Source of the DNA: an uncultured Akkermansia sp.
GTDB taxonomy: Bacteria; Verrucomicrobiota; Verrucomicrobiia; Verrucomicrobiales; Akkermansiaceae
Assembly (NCBI GenBank): GCA_947628035.1
Contig: CANQYL010000010.1
Location: 1 to 37,165, forward strand
DNA length: 37,165 nt
Direction: 5' to 3'
Shown piece after piece: positions 11,101 to 18,930 of this stretch (its first letter is position 1; the number at the start of each line of letters is the position of its first letter). Position numbers and translations under genes: made by a program. The notes under the pieces are model-generated. The model worked only from the letters and a program-made list of their open reading frames with translations, was not told the origin of the DNA and did no database searches.

Positions 11101-14100
11101 ATACCCACGTCCAATTCGTGTTGCGCAATAGCGCTTATCTCTACTCTTTGGGCACGAGGGTAGAGACTGGGGCCGTAATGGAGATCAGGGGGGATGACGC
11201 CTCAACGAGAAGGTTGAGTCAGGTCGAGATCGAGAAAGGAGGCGAGGTCATCATCTACCAGCCCAACAATTGGCTTATGGATTTGGTCTCCGGAACAACA
11301 CCCGGGACTCAATTCAAGGGGAAGGGGAAACTGACGGTCGATTTGCATGAATACGGCGGCAGTCAGAATTTCACCAATCAGTTCACGGGACAACTGTTCC
11401 ACTACAATGATGCGAATACACAAGCCGCCATCATTGAAGATAATAAACTGCAGACTTTCGAATTCCGAGGTGCGTTTATCCAGCTTCAAGGTGACGGTTA
11501 TATGGCGGCCTTCAAGGCACTCAAGGACGTGATCGTCGGCGAGGGTTCCTGTTTGATTCTTGATCACAATGGAATCGGTACGAACGGGTGGGGCTTCCTC
11601 AACGAGGAGAACGTCAACATCCATCTGGTGGGTGATGGCTACAAGGATGACAATTCGACTCCGGCTGGCAATTCGGTGGTGAACGGTGCCGCCTTCTCAT
11701 TCTACACGCACGACAGCTACAACGGCGATGACTCCACCGCGCAGACCGTGAAGACCCCATGGGGCTTTACACTGGATGCGGATGCCACCATGCGCATCGG
11801 GCGCGATGACGGACCTGCGCATGTGCTGCAGCTGGGAGGAGCATTCAACGGGAACGGGCACACACTCACGAAGATCGGCGGGGGTGTGCTGGAGTTCGGT
11901 TTCGGGTGCACGGTGGAGGAGGGAAGCACGGGCGGGATCGTGGTAGCGGATGGCACGCTGAAACTGGGCTACGTTGAATTCGGTCAATCATCGAAGGATG
12001 AAGCCGTAGGTTTGAAAAATTACGCAGTGTCCGTCAGCGGGGGGACCACGCTCGACATGGACAACCGAGACCACCTGCTCGGCTCGCTGGACGTAGAGAA
12101 CACCGCAGAACTCCTCAACATCCAGGGAACGACCATCACCATCAACGGCTATGGAGACGGCAATTTGGCACCCAGTGGTTTTGAACGCATAGCAGACAAT
12201 GTCGGACTCTCCGGGACGAGTTGGGTGATGAATGGCGGCGAGCAGACCGTCAAGAATGCCGGCTCCTTGAACGAAGTGGAGGTGAACGACGGAAAGTTGG
12301 TGTTGGAGGGAGTGAGTACTGTTAAGGCGGCGAGGGTGAACGGGGGGACGTTGGAACTGGACGGGGATGTGACGATCAGCACCACTTTGAAGGCGGACGG
12401 TGGGGAGCTGATGGCGCACGGCTCACTGACGGTGAAGGACGGAATGAACGGAACGCTGGATAAACTGACGATCAAAGGCGGGAGCGATGACAAGATTGTG
12501 GTCGGCGGCTCGGGCGAGCAGGTCCTGCGCGCCAGAGAAGTTGAGGCGAATGGGGCGGCGGCGATTCAGATTGACATCTCGGGGAGCGCCGAGCCCCATG
12601 TGCGTCTGGACGTGGGGGCTATCGCCGGTAAGTTGCATCTCAATCTGACCGGATATAGCTCTGACGTCACGGAATACCAGTTGTTCGTGAACAACAACCA
12701 GTACACGGATCTCTGGGCGAGTGCGGTGCTCAAATCAGATGAGAGCTGGTGGAAAGATGTGTTGAGCATTGAGGTGAGTGGCACGGACTGGCACGAAGAC
12801 GAGACGGAGCTCAAGCTGACGGATGATGGCGTGCTGCACTTCGTACCCTTTGACGGTCTCCTTTGGAGGGGGACTGATCCGGAGAACAACGTCTGGAAGG
12901 ATACGGAAAAGACCCCGTGGAAATTGTCCGGAGAAGGTGCTCTGCCTGCCGGCAAACACGTGAAATTCACGGACGGGGATAACCATGCCCACGAAGGTAC
13001 GGTTCTGGTGGACGGGATGGTGACGCCGAAGAAGGTGACGATACTCGGTGGTAGGTACGTCTTTAAACAGAAACCCGGCACGGCAGGCGGTCTGAACATT
13101 GTCCAGGTGGAGTTGAAGGAAGGGGATAATGAGGATGGCTCCGCGGACGTGGTTCTTGATAAAGACAGCGGTGTGCTTGTCGTTGGCGATGCGAAGGGTT
13201 CGATGAAGACCGAACTGACCTTGGCGCTGAAGAATGCATCGATCCCGGAGATTCAACTGGAGGACGACGGTTGGCTTGTGCTGGCTGATGACGGGGCGCT
13301 CACGAATGAGGACAAGGTGCGCGGCTACAAGAAGACGAGGCTGCGCTTCATGGGCGGCACGCTGGATTACAGCGCGTACGAGGGGAAGACGCTGAAGGAT
13401 CTCGATGTGAGCGTTTATGTGGACAAGGATGACAGTAGAGATGCCGCGAAAGTGCACGTGAGCGGCACGGGCTACGCGAACGGCGTGGTTTGGGGAGGCA
13501 GGGAGAAGGCGATGACCTCGGGCATCGAACTCGCGCTGAACGGCACGGGACTGGAATTGACCGGCGATGGCAGTCTCACCCTCGCATGGAATGAGACGGC
13601 GGGGAAGACGTACGGGAGCGGAGTCGGTGTCAAGGTGGTGGATGAAGATGCCACCCTCGTGTTTGATGTAGGAGGCAAAGCGAGAGCTGACCTCGCGGAC
13701 ACCTTCTCGGGTGCGGGGACGCTCGCCATTACCGGGGGTGGTATGCTGAAGCTCAGTGGAGACTCTACGGGGATGAAAAACATCGAGCTGCAGGACGGCT
13801 TTGATGTTGAGATCGCGGGTGAGAACGCCCTCGGCGGTGAGAACACGCGACTCACGCTCGGTAACGGAGGCAAGCTTTCTTCCGCTGCAGACGCGAAAGC
13901 GCAGGCGGGGACGGTGACCGTCGAAGGAGCCATCACGGTGGGTGGCAACATCACCTTCACCGGGAAGGTGGGAGAGCCGAAGGACAAGGAAAAATCGACC
14001 TCCTTCACCGTGGCAGAAGGCAAGACCGCCGGCTTCAGCGGCGATATCTCGGAGTACCACGGCACGCTTGTGGCGCCGGATGCATCAAGCACCTGGCGCA

Positions 14101-17100
14101 TGACCGATAAGGCGGCGACGGGTGAGGTGAGCGTGGGACTGGAGGGCAACGGCACATTTGACTTCGAGGTCCAAAACTCGCTCACGCTGAGCGTGCCTGA
14201 TAAGCCGGACGAAGACGGAGAAACTGTGAAAGGGATGATCGGCTCGGAGGGCGGCTCGCTCACGCTGAAGAACAGCGGGGCGGGAAATCTGATTGTCGCC
14301 TCGGGGACAGAGCAGAGCGGCGTGAAACTGGATGCCGGGGAGAAGAACGGCAGGATCACGCTCGGCAAGGACGGCGATGGCGCCGCCATCACCTGGACGG
14401 GGACCGATCTCGTGCAGGGCGACATCGTGCTGGCGAACGTGACGCTCGCAGAAGGAGGATTCAAGGATACAGGCAGCGCCAAGATCGGCGTCGATACCTC
14501 GGTGAGCCCGGATAAGGAGTCGGGCGGCACGGTGGATGTGAGCGGGATGGATGCCGGGAAGCTGAGCGGCATCACCATCAACGAGCATGGGCAACTGAAG
14601 AGAGTGACCGGAAGGTATGACATCGGACGGCACGAGGATCGAATGCACTATGGTCTCACTCTTCATTTCGCGAACACGAATGAGAGGGCAGGTGGGGACG
14701 TGGCGTTGATTCAAGGAGGGGAGTCCGAAGGAGGGAAGTTCACTTTGAATCTGATGGGCAACGCCGAGGACGATCTTCAATTTGTCTTCAACGCGGATGT
14801 CATCGCTCAACTGCGCTCCGCAGACGCGAAGGACGAAACGCTGGATCTGCACTTGCTCTCCGGAGGGAGGATAAACGAGAATGGTAAAGAGCTTGGGGTG
14901 GAGGGCAAAGACATCAAATTGGGTGAGATGAAGGATCAAATCGCTCAGATGCTCTACGGGATTAGCGCCACAATAGTGGAGGATCCGAAGGGAGAGGACG
15001 AATGGTACCTGCAACTCTCGGGCAGCACGTCCAACCTCTATGTCGTCATGGGTCGGGAACACTCGGATCTGGATTATGTGGAGGACATGATGATCTTTAC
15101 AGGTACAGACGCCACGGCCGTGCTGGACAGGAAGACGCTGACCCTGCATCACGACGGCACATCAAAGGGGGCGGGAGAGGTTACCTTGAAGAATCTCGTG
15201 GGTACCGAAGGGACGGTTCTGGAGCTCGAGAACACGAGTCCGGATGACCGCTTCACGGTCACGCTCGACAACACGCACTATAGCGGTGAAATGAACGTCG
15301 GGACGGATCGTGATATCACCGGTGCAGAACAAACAGCGATGCGCGGACAGGACACGGTCTTTGAGGGCAGGATCCACGGCACGGAGGGTGTGGACATCAC
15401 CAAGGATGGCATGGGGACGTTGACGGTTGGAGGCGACTACCGACTGGAGGACGGCACGACGAGGATTGAAGGAGGAAAACTCGTGTTGGAGGGTGGTGAG
15501 AACAAGATGGATAAGCTGGAATTCGCCTACGATGATGAACCCGGGGCGGGAGCGCAGGGGAATCCCCCGGGAGCGGAAAACCCGGAAGAGAGAGGACTCG
15601 TGCTGGACGGCGGTAGAACGACCATCGACTCCATCGAAGAGGGCGGAAACAACTCTAACGGCAACCACGTCGAACTGAGTAATGCCGATCTCGTGCTGAA
15701 GGACAAGAGTGAGCTGAGGAGCACGACCATCACCGGCAATGAGGAGAAAGGAGGCGGCACCGTCACTTTGGATGGCTCGAATGCCAAACTCACATTCACC
15801 GGAGGGAAGGATCGGATGAAGGGGGTCGATGTGAACCTGAAGAACGGTGGTTCGCTCACGCTGACGGGCGGTGCGGGCATGGACGTCGGCGACGTCAATT
15901 TGTCCGGCAAGGAGGGAAGCCGTTTGGACGTAGGGACGGGCGAGACAAAGGTTGATTCGCTCAACGGTGACAGGTACAGCACGCTGGCGAGCGATGAGAG
16001 GTGGGGTTGTCTGCGGGTGAGAGAAGGAGGAGTGTTCTCCGGAACGCTGGACAGCAGCTCTGCTGCCGGCACGCTCATCGTCGAGAACGGAGCGAACTTC
16101 ACGTTCGACAACGTCACGACGAAGACTGATGACCCGACCAAGGGCTGGGATGTTCAAGTCGGCAGTGATCCGGCGAAGGCGGGAGGCGCCGTCTTCACGG
16201 TCGACGCGCGAGCGAAAGAAAAGAGCGTGACGCTCGGGAACGTTGATCTAGGAACAGGCAACACGACCACCTTCATCGTGGATCCGGCGAAGGGGGGGAC
16301 CGGGCTGCTGAGCGGCGAGTCGATCAAGTGGGGCAAGGACAGTACGCTCGTGTTGCAGGGCGACGGGGTGTACGAGGGCGACAGCCTGACGCTTGGGTCG
16401 TTTAACACCATGGGTGAAAACGGAGATGACTTGCAGATCGAGCTGCGGGGCAGCGCTTTCTTCCTGAAGGATGAAAAGAAGGCAAAGGTGGTGGAGTCGT
16501 CGGACGGGAAACTGACCGTCAACTTTGACGGAGAAGCCAAGGACAACAAGTTTGAGCGTATCTTGCCGGATATGAGCAAAAATGCGGGCGCCGGAGCGTC
16601 GATGGTGTGGGATTCGCTCAAGGAGAAGGATGGCATGGGTGCGCTGGAAGATGTATTCAAGAACCCCGACTCCGACTATGCGAAGATGGCTAACGGTCTG
16701 ATCGGCATGTACGATAGCGGCGACAAGGAGAATTTGGAGAAGGCGCTGGCGTCTGCGGCGGGCGCTGCCATCTCGACGCTCGGTCCCGCTCTCGTGCAGG
16801 ATCTGCACCGCCAGCTCGGCGCCATCCGCAATCGCACGACGACGATGGGAGGCGAGGTCTCGTACGATTCGTACGACAAACTGCCGATGTGGCACGCCTG
16901 GCTCAATGCCGAGGGAAGCTATCACAAGATGGACGCTGACGGCTTTGCTCCGGGCTACACGCTCAACAACTGGGGCGGCACGGTCGGCGCGGATGTGGAT
17001 GTTTCGACGTCGACGACGTTAGGATTCGCTCTCACGGCGATGTACGGAGATCTCAAGCCGGATGCTGCGGACGCGGCGACGGGAGATCTGGATACGATGT

Positions 17101-17732
17101 ATCTCTCTGCCTTTGCTCGCACGACGAAGGGGGCGTGGATTCACACCTTCGTGGTGAGTGGCGGCATGGCGGATGTTAACTTGGATCGCACGGTGAACGT
17201 GGGCGGCGCGAGTTACCGCACGCAGGGCAGCACGGACGGCTACGCCGTGGGCGCCTTGTATGAGGTGGGCTACACGAAGCTGATGAACCGGAGGGGTACG
17301 ATAGCCCTCCAGCCGGTGTTCAATGTGGAAATCCGGCACGCGGCGATCAAGGGGTACACGGAGACGGGAAGCGATGCGGGGCTCAAGGTGGACGACATCG
17401 AGCAGGATGTCGTGACCTTCGGGGTAGGCGCAAGAATGCAGAGCATCGTCGGTGAGAATTTCTATAATCGCACCTCCATCCTCGAAGCGCGCTTGCTGCT
17501 GAAAGCTGATGTGGGCGATGCCTCAGGCGTCTCCCGCAACGGCATCATCGGATCCACAGCTATGGGAGAGGTCGAAAGTGCGGAGGTAGGCGCGCTGGGC
17601 ATCGAGGCGGGAGTAGGACTCACCATCCCCTTGGGCAGTACGCGTGGCAGCGTCTTTATAGATGCCTCCGCAGAGGTGCGTAGCGGCTGGACCAGCTTTG
17701 ACGCAACGCTGGGATACAGGATCAACTTCTAG
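2157..17732 (+). CDS. giant autotransporter adhesin (5191 residues)
   Basis: One uninterrupted frame for a type Va autotransporter, far longer than usual. An extended signal peptide (about 1-49, ending ARA/D) is followed by a passenger of roughly 4800 residues, rich in Gly, Thr, Leu and acidic residues, with short beta-strand repeats. Autotransporter-associated strand repeats (GxGTLxxxGxxxLEDG pattern) are clear near residues 4400-4450. A helical linker (LEKALASAAGAAISTLGP region, about 4860-4890) leads to the C-terminal 12-strand barrel (about 4905-5191), which ends in the expected aromatic residue (YRINF). A larger unit recurs: a Y(Q/R)LF motif at residues 1143, 1596, 2296, 2836 and 3507, each followed by a Trp-rich tail. 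The protein should be surface-exposed or secreted. Binding, for example to host glycans or cells, is inferred. It has its own promoter and is apparently monocistronic. Confidence 0.95.
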   Translation: MKLHLPSGLRKALLACLAAVALPISLPTTVASASGIAAVLLFAGQEARADFSGPQGVDYTSHLLWQADEDTIDTMSIGEENTEVTLTGDAPPWVAENNPRSTLKYDSQGTPGPHLKLNGTDGTVTEYRYALLDDFKTIWFAGVGRHFVNGTTDFSRSIEAIYVNGAQLVFDGASLTDLTTNFFIGSSTSGANGAIGAIYVATGANIVTTGTLNVEEDAVISFASGSLSFASVTSEGKLTLATTTGGSGTFTLGGGTLQTLDLAAGVTLSLGGDLTLEGDSTISGTLTGEGNIILDKEGEITISSAGNNLAELVTKLAPAESVTSITLNSSGEGDVTIESSLDLTNIKLRKESGTLTLTQGGTFGQESELDQLDVTGGSLTLDAVLYLKKGGSISSYDFGERGGILLGDGAELTLGGNGDVSERIQLQRGASRARLVLTGEQNAGADFGAGINVRFDRGTAGETADTTGINFKDAVTVQGDVEITDGTYVKFSGTGGAAIKGELSGEGSLVFDEAGQTLTLGKGGSIGELQINQGLAEIERALSGGSLVFGAGVTLTFDEGGSFDEMRMTGKGNSSISLGGDLEVGSLGDAPEGATYSIEKAEGKTDPVHFVLRVQDDTQLGYLVSVEQMLEEFTNAAHKGLTVEDVGIGFATSKVMELKDGGKINRDFKFRGQGGTGTLKFSNSSAGDGVTFGKHLTLEDAHIEMAGGTLTLTSGLTLTGHNTLEFTTATNGGASVTFGGTSGNFALRGDGELEIVVSLSALVGKNSGEIWLADFTNWKNWQDDWARQVHVTFAEGMPYAGAALDESGHLVWTVSADDFTGITYGTVETNKEGTSIEGNTVIGVTEDDIAKLIPEEGAGANLKLVAGKDGIGEGGSDKPDLSGLASVYFSGTNGYFVENVWFATGGPGTIYVRDTQLYFSCDKGNTADLTNLTSNFVIGESQHGAADVGAAALALSKTVETSGSLTLKEDATIAFLLNDAKDAWMSFGGEVNGSGKTLTLSEKGTGNAHTAGLELNGGGTLGKLVSEGKNVRVKLGTSGTLTLEQGGTIAGTLEGDGKAGLNVAGGTLDVGTLSGSLSSLQLGANSELRIGNGDITLSSSFTWESGAKLTLEGRSKLTLNEKPAGSGKLTIVLTQEEVDKGRYQLFGTGWEELLGQWSDYFDIVIDGGEYLRVGYCTIDPDGVIKVKENSDYRDVPPRIGPPTESGEKLRYEVGAQITDAGTYSNLDPSDIRYDVNLNQGGILTITFNETSKRSNLWVNVSGGANFRLNIAGLRSKTLLIRGTEGASTEVTLQELNLGGTTTSQMSKLEDLYVEGGRMTFRIGQTFQDEGIFTNLHLNTTGIDTDTTDDPQNPILAWESPLDEYYSAIYVGDMWTYVDVDDHASAHIYPSFSTNGKLYVGDCDLTGKEDENTLGEEERKMLEANRSGARVRLGGRGVLTVDSVWGTNMQLLGTGGTLTLKRGGRLYGELQVNGVNLGTLVVESGELHVRKGSRPKGDTSSMLSKLSLGLKSESGEGDNIVTSTTPASFRMDSGMLCVNEIEIVDSGSRMEFTLNDETKDEAILSLGSGGFTGENPSTGEKNTPRIVLGGDGGADHYQLFSKSTEDNEWWGDWYVEYVRQQGNIIFSAPEAGGKQVRLSYDGRIHFVDDLNELTLVWEGAGDESKILEWKTAGSAEWTQFGGEKVAWSELEGYVQDKWLRGARDAWLRGNAGVSYDVLLQEDVITGDLIVDGATYTLKKGEGSKLIVSGALITQNGGTLAIGDGVTVAPRHYAGDGAVQLLDGGTLNLGVGTFSDVNGEALEVKGYTASSPTLSLIVGERTAGTETSTPNGGGVIVVDNNKTLNIQQVSGTGDLIINSNADDATVNLHFMDGTVGSLNQSDMPTKNDLRVNLAVSGSLEFLRDSAVKGVATFNDRSKVTMGGDLSVGLLSGGSSTEGLETGVEITAANNTREHTLHLTGGASSGDYWGTFVLGSEQKRVNMDVKLFGSEYRQGFGNHDVTIWGDLTLKNGILQFSSDNVAIHGTVTADGADIDVGYRATLDLMGTKSFTIDGDKDGYAGYVQTLRFDNDAAADNAGSVLALGGDLEVKSIEYGGEDSSRVRHRIERAENAQEETVYVLLTKKRAGSKEIETLQDFRDDYSKNDGGGTGYTGVDLRQGVGIGWAGEGELLLKGDENGGTFSTPFKLKGGSLRWTEGTQTMTDFTAAQDAQMTVTKGKLTLEQFHGEFGTLTLGNGATLGVKYGTLKAQNLRAMEGTGDATLEVNISEDKARLSFGSIQGSLQLQLTGWNELGDQTIGYRLFDNKDDQWRTLWGTLGEKWAETLTFLDDDGKEINSMVELTSEGVVRLRLVDGDLYWDGAASEELTWSKPYVWNSGAEGEGGATASFENGKRVHLEANGGDPAKVTLDVDAIAGSMDVQGAYSLEGGHTLTVQKELTVGGKGSNLTVNEGNRLVVKDYVDIEEGGIITLATDMVIGGNIGGGGKVKKAYGASDDVYVLWNNGGNGEITWKGSSWGTYVDDVLAEGVGYGKTGRTELSIYGERVGDGSRKAVSLGRNFKAEQGKTTFRSGLTLNGHKLVVGEDARIIIEGTDGLQVGPADEKVDLGYAGTVGGHGTIEITAGATLSGITSEKGAELHVTVAEGGNVELSDLELNGGLVLESGAQVTFTGANTVNGLDATGISERKRVVVAAGSTTKLIGDVDIAHGLELNGTIEGSSNMTVHGGLTGEAGSSLAAENLTLTGGADETKSYKGGVTLSGKLDIRGGAFVFEGSGNNKLTVQQVSSSDGGLLKLVYGDGLLQEGCLHVGGVEEGGLELELTGLSEKNMVVESDAEGNKIYTYQLFDSKIDNDLIHFTGWTDDESAGLNPKKLVLREDGKVTLYAPQMEGDYQAWLGEGQEVFTWTSSGLAWQLPGDNRIHPYDPNKKVYFVGTTNKEVTVDVRTSDGAIMAQGGMSVLLGKGGLGGKYVFDMVSNLIVNGDGLLIGEDTHVQFVLRNSAYLYSLGTRVETGAVMEIRGDDASTRRLSQVEIEKGGEVIIYQPNNWLMDLVSGTTPGTQFKGKGKLTVDLHEYGGSQNFTNQFTGQLFHYNDANTQAAIIEDNKLQTFEFRGAFIQLQGDGYMAAFKALKDVIVGEGSCLILDHNGIGTNGWGFLNEENVNIHLVGDGYKDDNSTPAGNSVVNGAAFSFYTHDSYNGDDSTAQTVKTPWGFTLDADATMRIGRDDGPAHVLQLGGAFNGNGHTLTKIGGGVLEFGFGCTVEEGSTGGIVVADGTLKLGYVEFGQSSKDEAVGLKNYAVSVSGGTTLDMDNRDHLLGSLDVENTAELLNIQGTTITINGYGDGNLAPSGFERIADNVGLSGTSWVMNGGEQTVKNAGSLNEVEVNDGKLVLEGVSTVKAARVNGGTLELDGDVTISTTLKADGGELMAHGSLTVKDGMNGTLDKLTIKGGSDDKIVVGGSGEQVLRAREVEANGAAAIQIDISGSAEPHVRLDVGAIAGKLHLNLTGYSSDVTEYQLFVNNNQYTDLWASAVLKSDESWWKDVLSIEVSGTDWHEDETELKLTDDGVLHFVPFDGLLWRGTDPENNVWKDTEKTPWKLSGEGALPAGKHVKFTDGDNHAHEGTVLVDGMVTPKKVTILGGRYVFKQKPGTAGGLNIVQVELKEGDNEDGSADVVLDKDSGVLVVGDAKGSMKTELTLALKNASIPEIQLEDDGWLVLADDGALTNEDKVRGYKKTRLRFMGGTLDYSAYEGKTLKDLDVSVYVDKDDSRDAAKVHVSGTGYANGVVWGGREKAMTSGIELALNGTGLELTGDGSLTLAWNETAGKTYGSGVGVKVVDEDATLVFDVGGKARADLADTFSGAGTLAITGGGMLKLSGDSTGMKNIELQDGFDVEIAGENALGGENTRLTLGNGGKLSSAADAKAQAGTVTVEGAITVGGNITFTGKVGEPKDKEKSTSFTVAEGKTAGFSGDISEYHGTLVAPDASSTWRMTDKAATGEVSVGLEGNGTFDFEVQNSLTLSVPDKPDEDGETVKGMIGSEGGSLTLKNSGAGNLIVASGTEQSGVKLDAGEKNGRITLGKDGDGAAITWTGTDLVQGDIVLANVTLAEGGFKDTGSAKIGVDTSVSPDKESGGTVDVSGMDAGKLSGITINEHGQLKRVTGRYDIGRHEDRMHYGLTLHFANTNERAGGDVALIQGGESEGGKFTLNLMGNAEDDLQFVFNADVIAQLRSADAKDETLDLHLLSGGRINENGKELGVEGKDIKLGEMKDQIAQMLYGISATIVEDPKGEDEWYLQLSGSTSNLYVVMGREHSDLDYVEDMMIFTGTDATAVLDRKTLTLHHDGTSKGAGEVTLKNLVGTEGTVLELENTSPDDRFTVTLDNTHYSGEMNVGTDRDITGAEQTAMRGQDTVFEGRIHGTEGVDITKDGMGTLTVGGDYRLEDGTTRIEGGKLVLEGGENKMDKLEFAYDDEPGAGAQGNPPGAENPEERGLVLDGGRTTIDSIEEGGNNSNGNHVELSNADLVLKDKSELRSTTITGNEEKGGGTVTLDGSNAKLTFTGGKDRMKGVDVNLKNGGSLTLTGGAGMDVGDVNLSGKEGSRLDVGTGETKVDSLNGDRYSTLASDERWGCLRVREGGVFSGTLDSSSAAGTLIVENGANFTFDNVTTKTDDPTKGWDVQVGSDPAKAGGAVFTVDARAKEKSVTLGNVDLGTGNTTTFIVDPAKGGTGLLSGESIKWGKDSTLVLQGDGVYEGDSLTLGSFNTMGENGDDLQIELRGSAFFLKDEKKAKVVESSDGKLTVNFDGEAKDNKFERILPDMSKNAGAGASMVWDSLKEKDGMGALEDVFKNPDSDYAKMANGLIGMYDSGDKENLEKALASAAGAAISTLGPALVQDLHRQLGAIRNRTTTMGGEVSYDSYDKLPMWHAWLNAEGSYHKMDADGFAPGYTLNNWGGTVGADVDVSTSTTLGFALTAMYGDLKPDAADAATGDLDTMYLSAFARTTKGAWIHTFVVSGGMADVNLDRTVNVGGASYRTQGSTDGYAVGALYEVGYTKLMNRRGTIALQPVFNVEIRHAAIKGYTETGSDAGLKVDDIEQDVVTFGVGARMQSIVGENFYNRTSILEARLLLKADVGDASGVSRNGIIGSTAMGEVESAEVGALGIEAGVGLTIPLGSTRGSVFIDASAEVRSGWTSFDATLGYRINF

Positions 17733-18086
17733 GACCGGAATAAATAACAAAGAAATCATGCAGGAGAATGAGCAGCCTGCAAGCCGCTCGCGGTTTTGAT
17801 GCGCTGCAACTCACCTGACAATTTTTCTCGCAGGGAAGCGGGAAGATAAAAAAGAAACGAACGAGAGCCTGCGGTGGGGAAACCCACCGCGGGCAACCCC
17901 TTGGGCAAACGCGGGGCGTTGGCCTATTTACGATTTACGATTACGATTGGGATGTTCGGCGAGCGTAGCTCGCGGTACTGCGGAACGAGAGCGAAGGTGG
18001 TTGGAAAAATCGTAGGTCGGTTATTGGATAGAAAGCGTCCGGAGTTACGCCATGCCGTCTTTTCGGCTTTGTCTCTATCGTACAAA

Positions 18087-18195
18087 ACTGCCGACGGCTG
18101 TAAGGTCGATTAGCCAAAAGCGACCGCTTTTGCCCCAAAGGGGTGAGGAGTCGTGAGGCGACTCCGAAGCAACAGCCGTGGGGCGGCTGTGAGTC
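18087..18195 (+). repeat. five-hairpin module, copy 2
   Basis: Left arm ACTGCC with loop GACGGCTGTAA, but here the right arm is GGTCGA, so stem 1 is imperfect. The others are intact: AAAAGC/GCTTTT (18116-18131), CCCC/GGGG (18133-18143), GGAGTCG/CGACTCC with loop TGAGG (18147-18165), and ACAGCCG/CGGCTGT with loop TGGGG (18172-18190), followed by GAGTC. It aligns base for base with the copy at 25799-25902. Confidence 0.8.
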
Positions 18196-18256
18196 ATCGT
18201 CCATTGTACCTCATACCTTGGCGGCGCTAGTCCGGTGCTCTGGTTATAAATGCGGA

Positions 18257-18285
18257 TTGCTTTGGTGGGGGAAATGTGATACGAT
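18257..18285 (+). promoter_or_regulatory. promoter of pgsA
   Basis: -35 TTGCTT (18257-18262), 17-bp spacer, -10 TACGAT (18280-18285). The ATG at 18298 is 12 nt after the -10 box, leaving a leader of only about 5-6 nt. No Shine-Dalgarno sequence could fit. Confidence 0.5.
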
Positions 18286-18297
18286 ACGTGGGAAAGC

Positions 18298-18930
18298 ATG
18301 AATTTGCCGAACAGTATCACCTCGCTGCGCCTCGTCATGGTCGTCGTGTTCACGGTTGCCTTGGCGGTGGGTGGAGAGTCGGGACGCAATCCCGTTGCTG
18401 CGACGAGCGGAGCGGGAGCGTGGTTTGAGGTCGTGTCGATCCCGGCATGTGTGGCCTTGTGGGCGTTTGTGGTGGGCGCCGTGAGTGATTTTTTTGACGG
18501 CTATTTAGCGCGCAAGTGCGGGATGGTCACCAACCTCGGAAAGCTGCTGGATCCTCTGGCGGACAAGATACTGGTGTGCGCTGCTTTCGTCTATTTGAGT
18601 TCGGTGGGGATGTGTCCCTTTTGGGTGACGGCGCTTATCATCTTCAGGGAATTTTTGGTAACCGGACTGAGGCAGATAGCCGCGCTGAAGGGAGAAGCTT
18701 TGGCGGCAGACAGGAGCGGCAAGTGGAAAACCGGTCTGCAGCTCGGCTTCTGCATCGCCTGCCTGGTGCCTCTCGCCTACGGGGGAAATCTTCCGCAGCC
18801 CCTGCGTTTCCTGTCCATCGGTGTGGGCGGCGAGTGGTGTCGCGCATTTTTCCTCTGGGGCAGTGTCCTCCTCACCATCTGGAGCGGCACGCACTATCTC
18901 ATTCGCGGCAGCCGTTACCTGCGCTCCTGA
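18298..18930 (+). CDS. pgsA: CDP-diacylglycerol--glycerol-3-phosphate 3-phosphatidyltransferase
   Basis: A 210-residue inner-membrane enzyme. It makes phosphatidylglycerol phosphate from CDP-diacylglycerol and glycerol-3-phosphate, the committed step to phosphatidylglycerol and cardiolipin. The complete CDP-alcohol phosphotransferase motif D-x2-DG-x2-AR-x8-G-x3-D-x3-D is visible: D64, D67-G68, A71-R72, G81, D85, D89. Several hydrophobic segments flank it. The N-terminus NLPNSITSLRL is typical of PgsA. A Gly/Ala-rich insertion at about residues 25-41, between the first two helices, is longer than in common homologues. The gene stands alone, with a nearly leaderless promoter upstream. A repeat hairpin (18941-18957) lies about 10 nt after the stop. 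Another CDP-alcohol transferase specificity is possible but less likely. Confidence 0.92.
   Translation: MNLPNSITSLRLVMVVVFTVALAVGGESGRNPVAATSGAGAWFEVVSIPACVALWAFVVGAVSDFFDGYLARKCGMVTNLGKLLDPLADKILVCAAFVYLSSVGMCPFWVTALIIFREFLVTGLRQIAALKGEALAADRSGKWKTGLQLGFCIACLVPLAYGGNLPQPLRFLSIGVGGEWCRAFFLWGSVLLTIWSGTHYLIRGSRYLRS

Larger units (their letters stand above)
17733..18297. repeat. intergenic region with repeat copy R3
   Basis: The gap after the giant gene. Near the stop is a 6-bp stem TGCAGG/CCTGCA (17759-17781), then CCGCTCGCGG and TTTT, a weak terminator candidate. A stronger hairpin GCGGTGGG/CCCACCGC with loop GAAA (17871-17890) lacks a T-run. Repeat copy R3 starts with GGCAAACGC/GCGTTGGCC (17904-17924). 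It continues with TTTACGA heptamers, hairpin GCGAGC/GCTCGC, the linker GGTCGGTTATTGGATAGAA, and GCCG/CGGC near 18056-18066, and ends with the five-hairpin module (18087-18195). The pgsA promoter closes the gap. I see no coding sequence. Confidence 0.75.

Noticed and set aside
12735..14623. Long minus-strand open frames (441 and 383 codons) opposite the giant gene; likewise 3780-5183
   Set aside because: They are codon-bias shadows of the adhesin gene: low-complexity Pro/Ser/Val/Leu protein, no start context, no domain, and the sense frame is clearly real.
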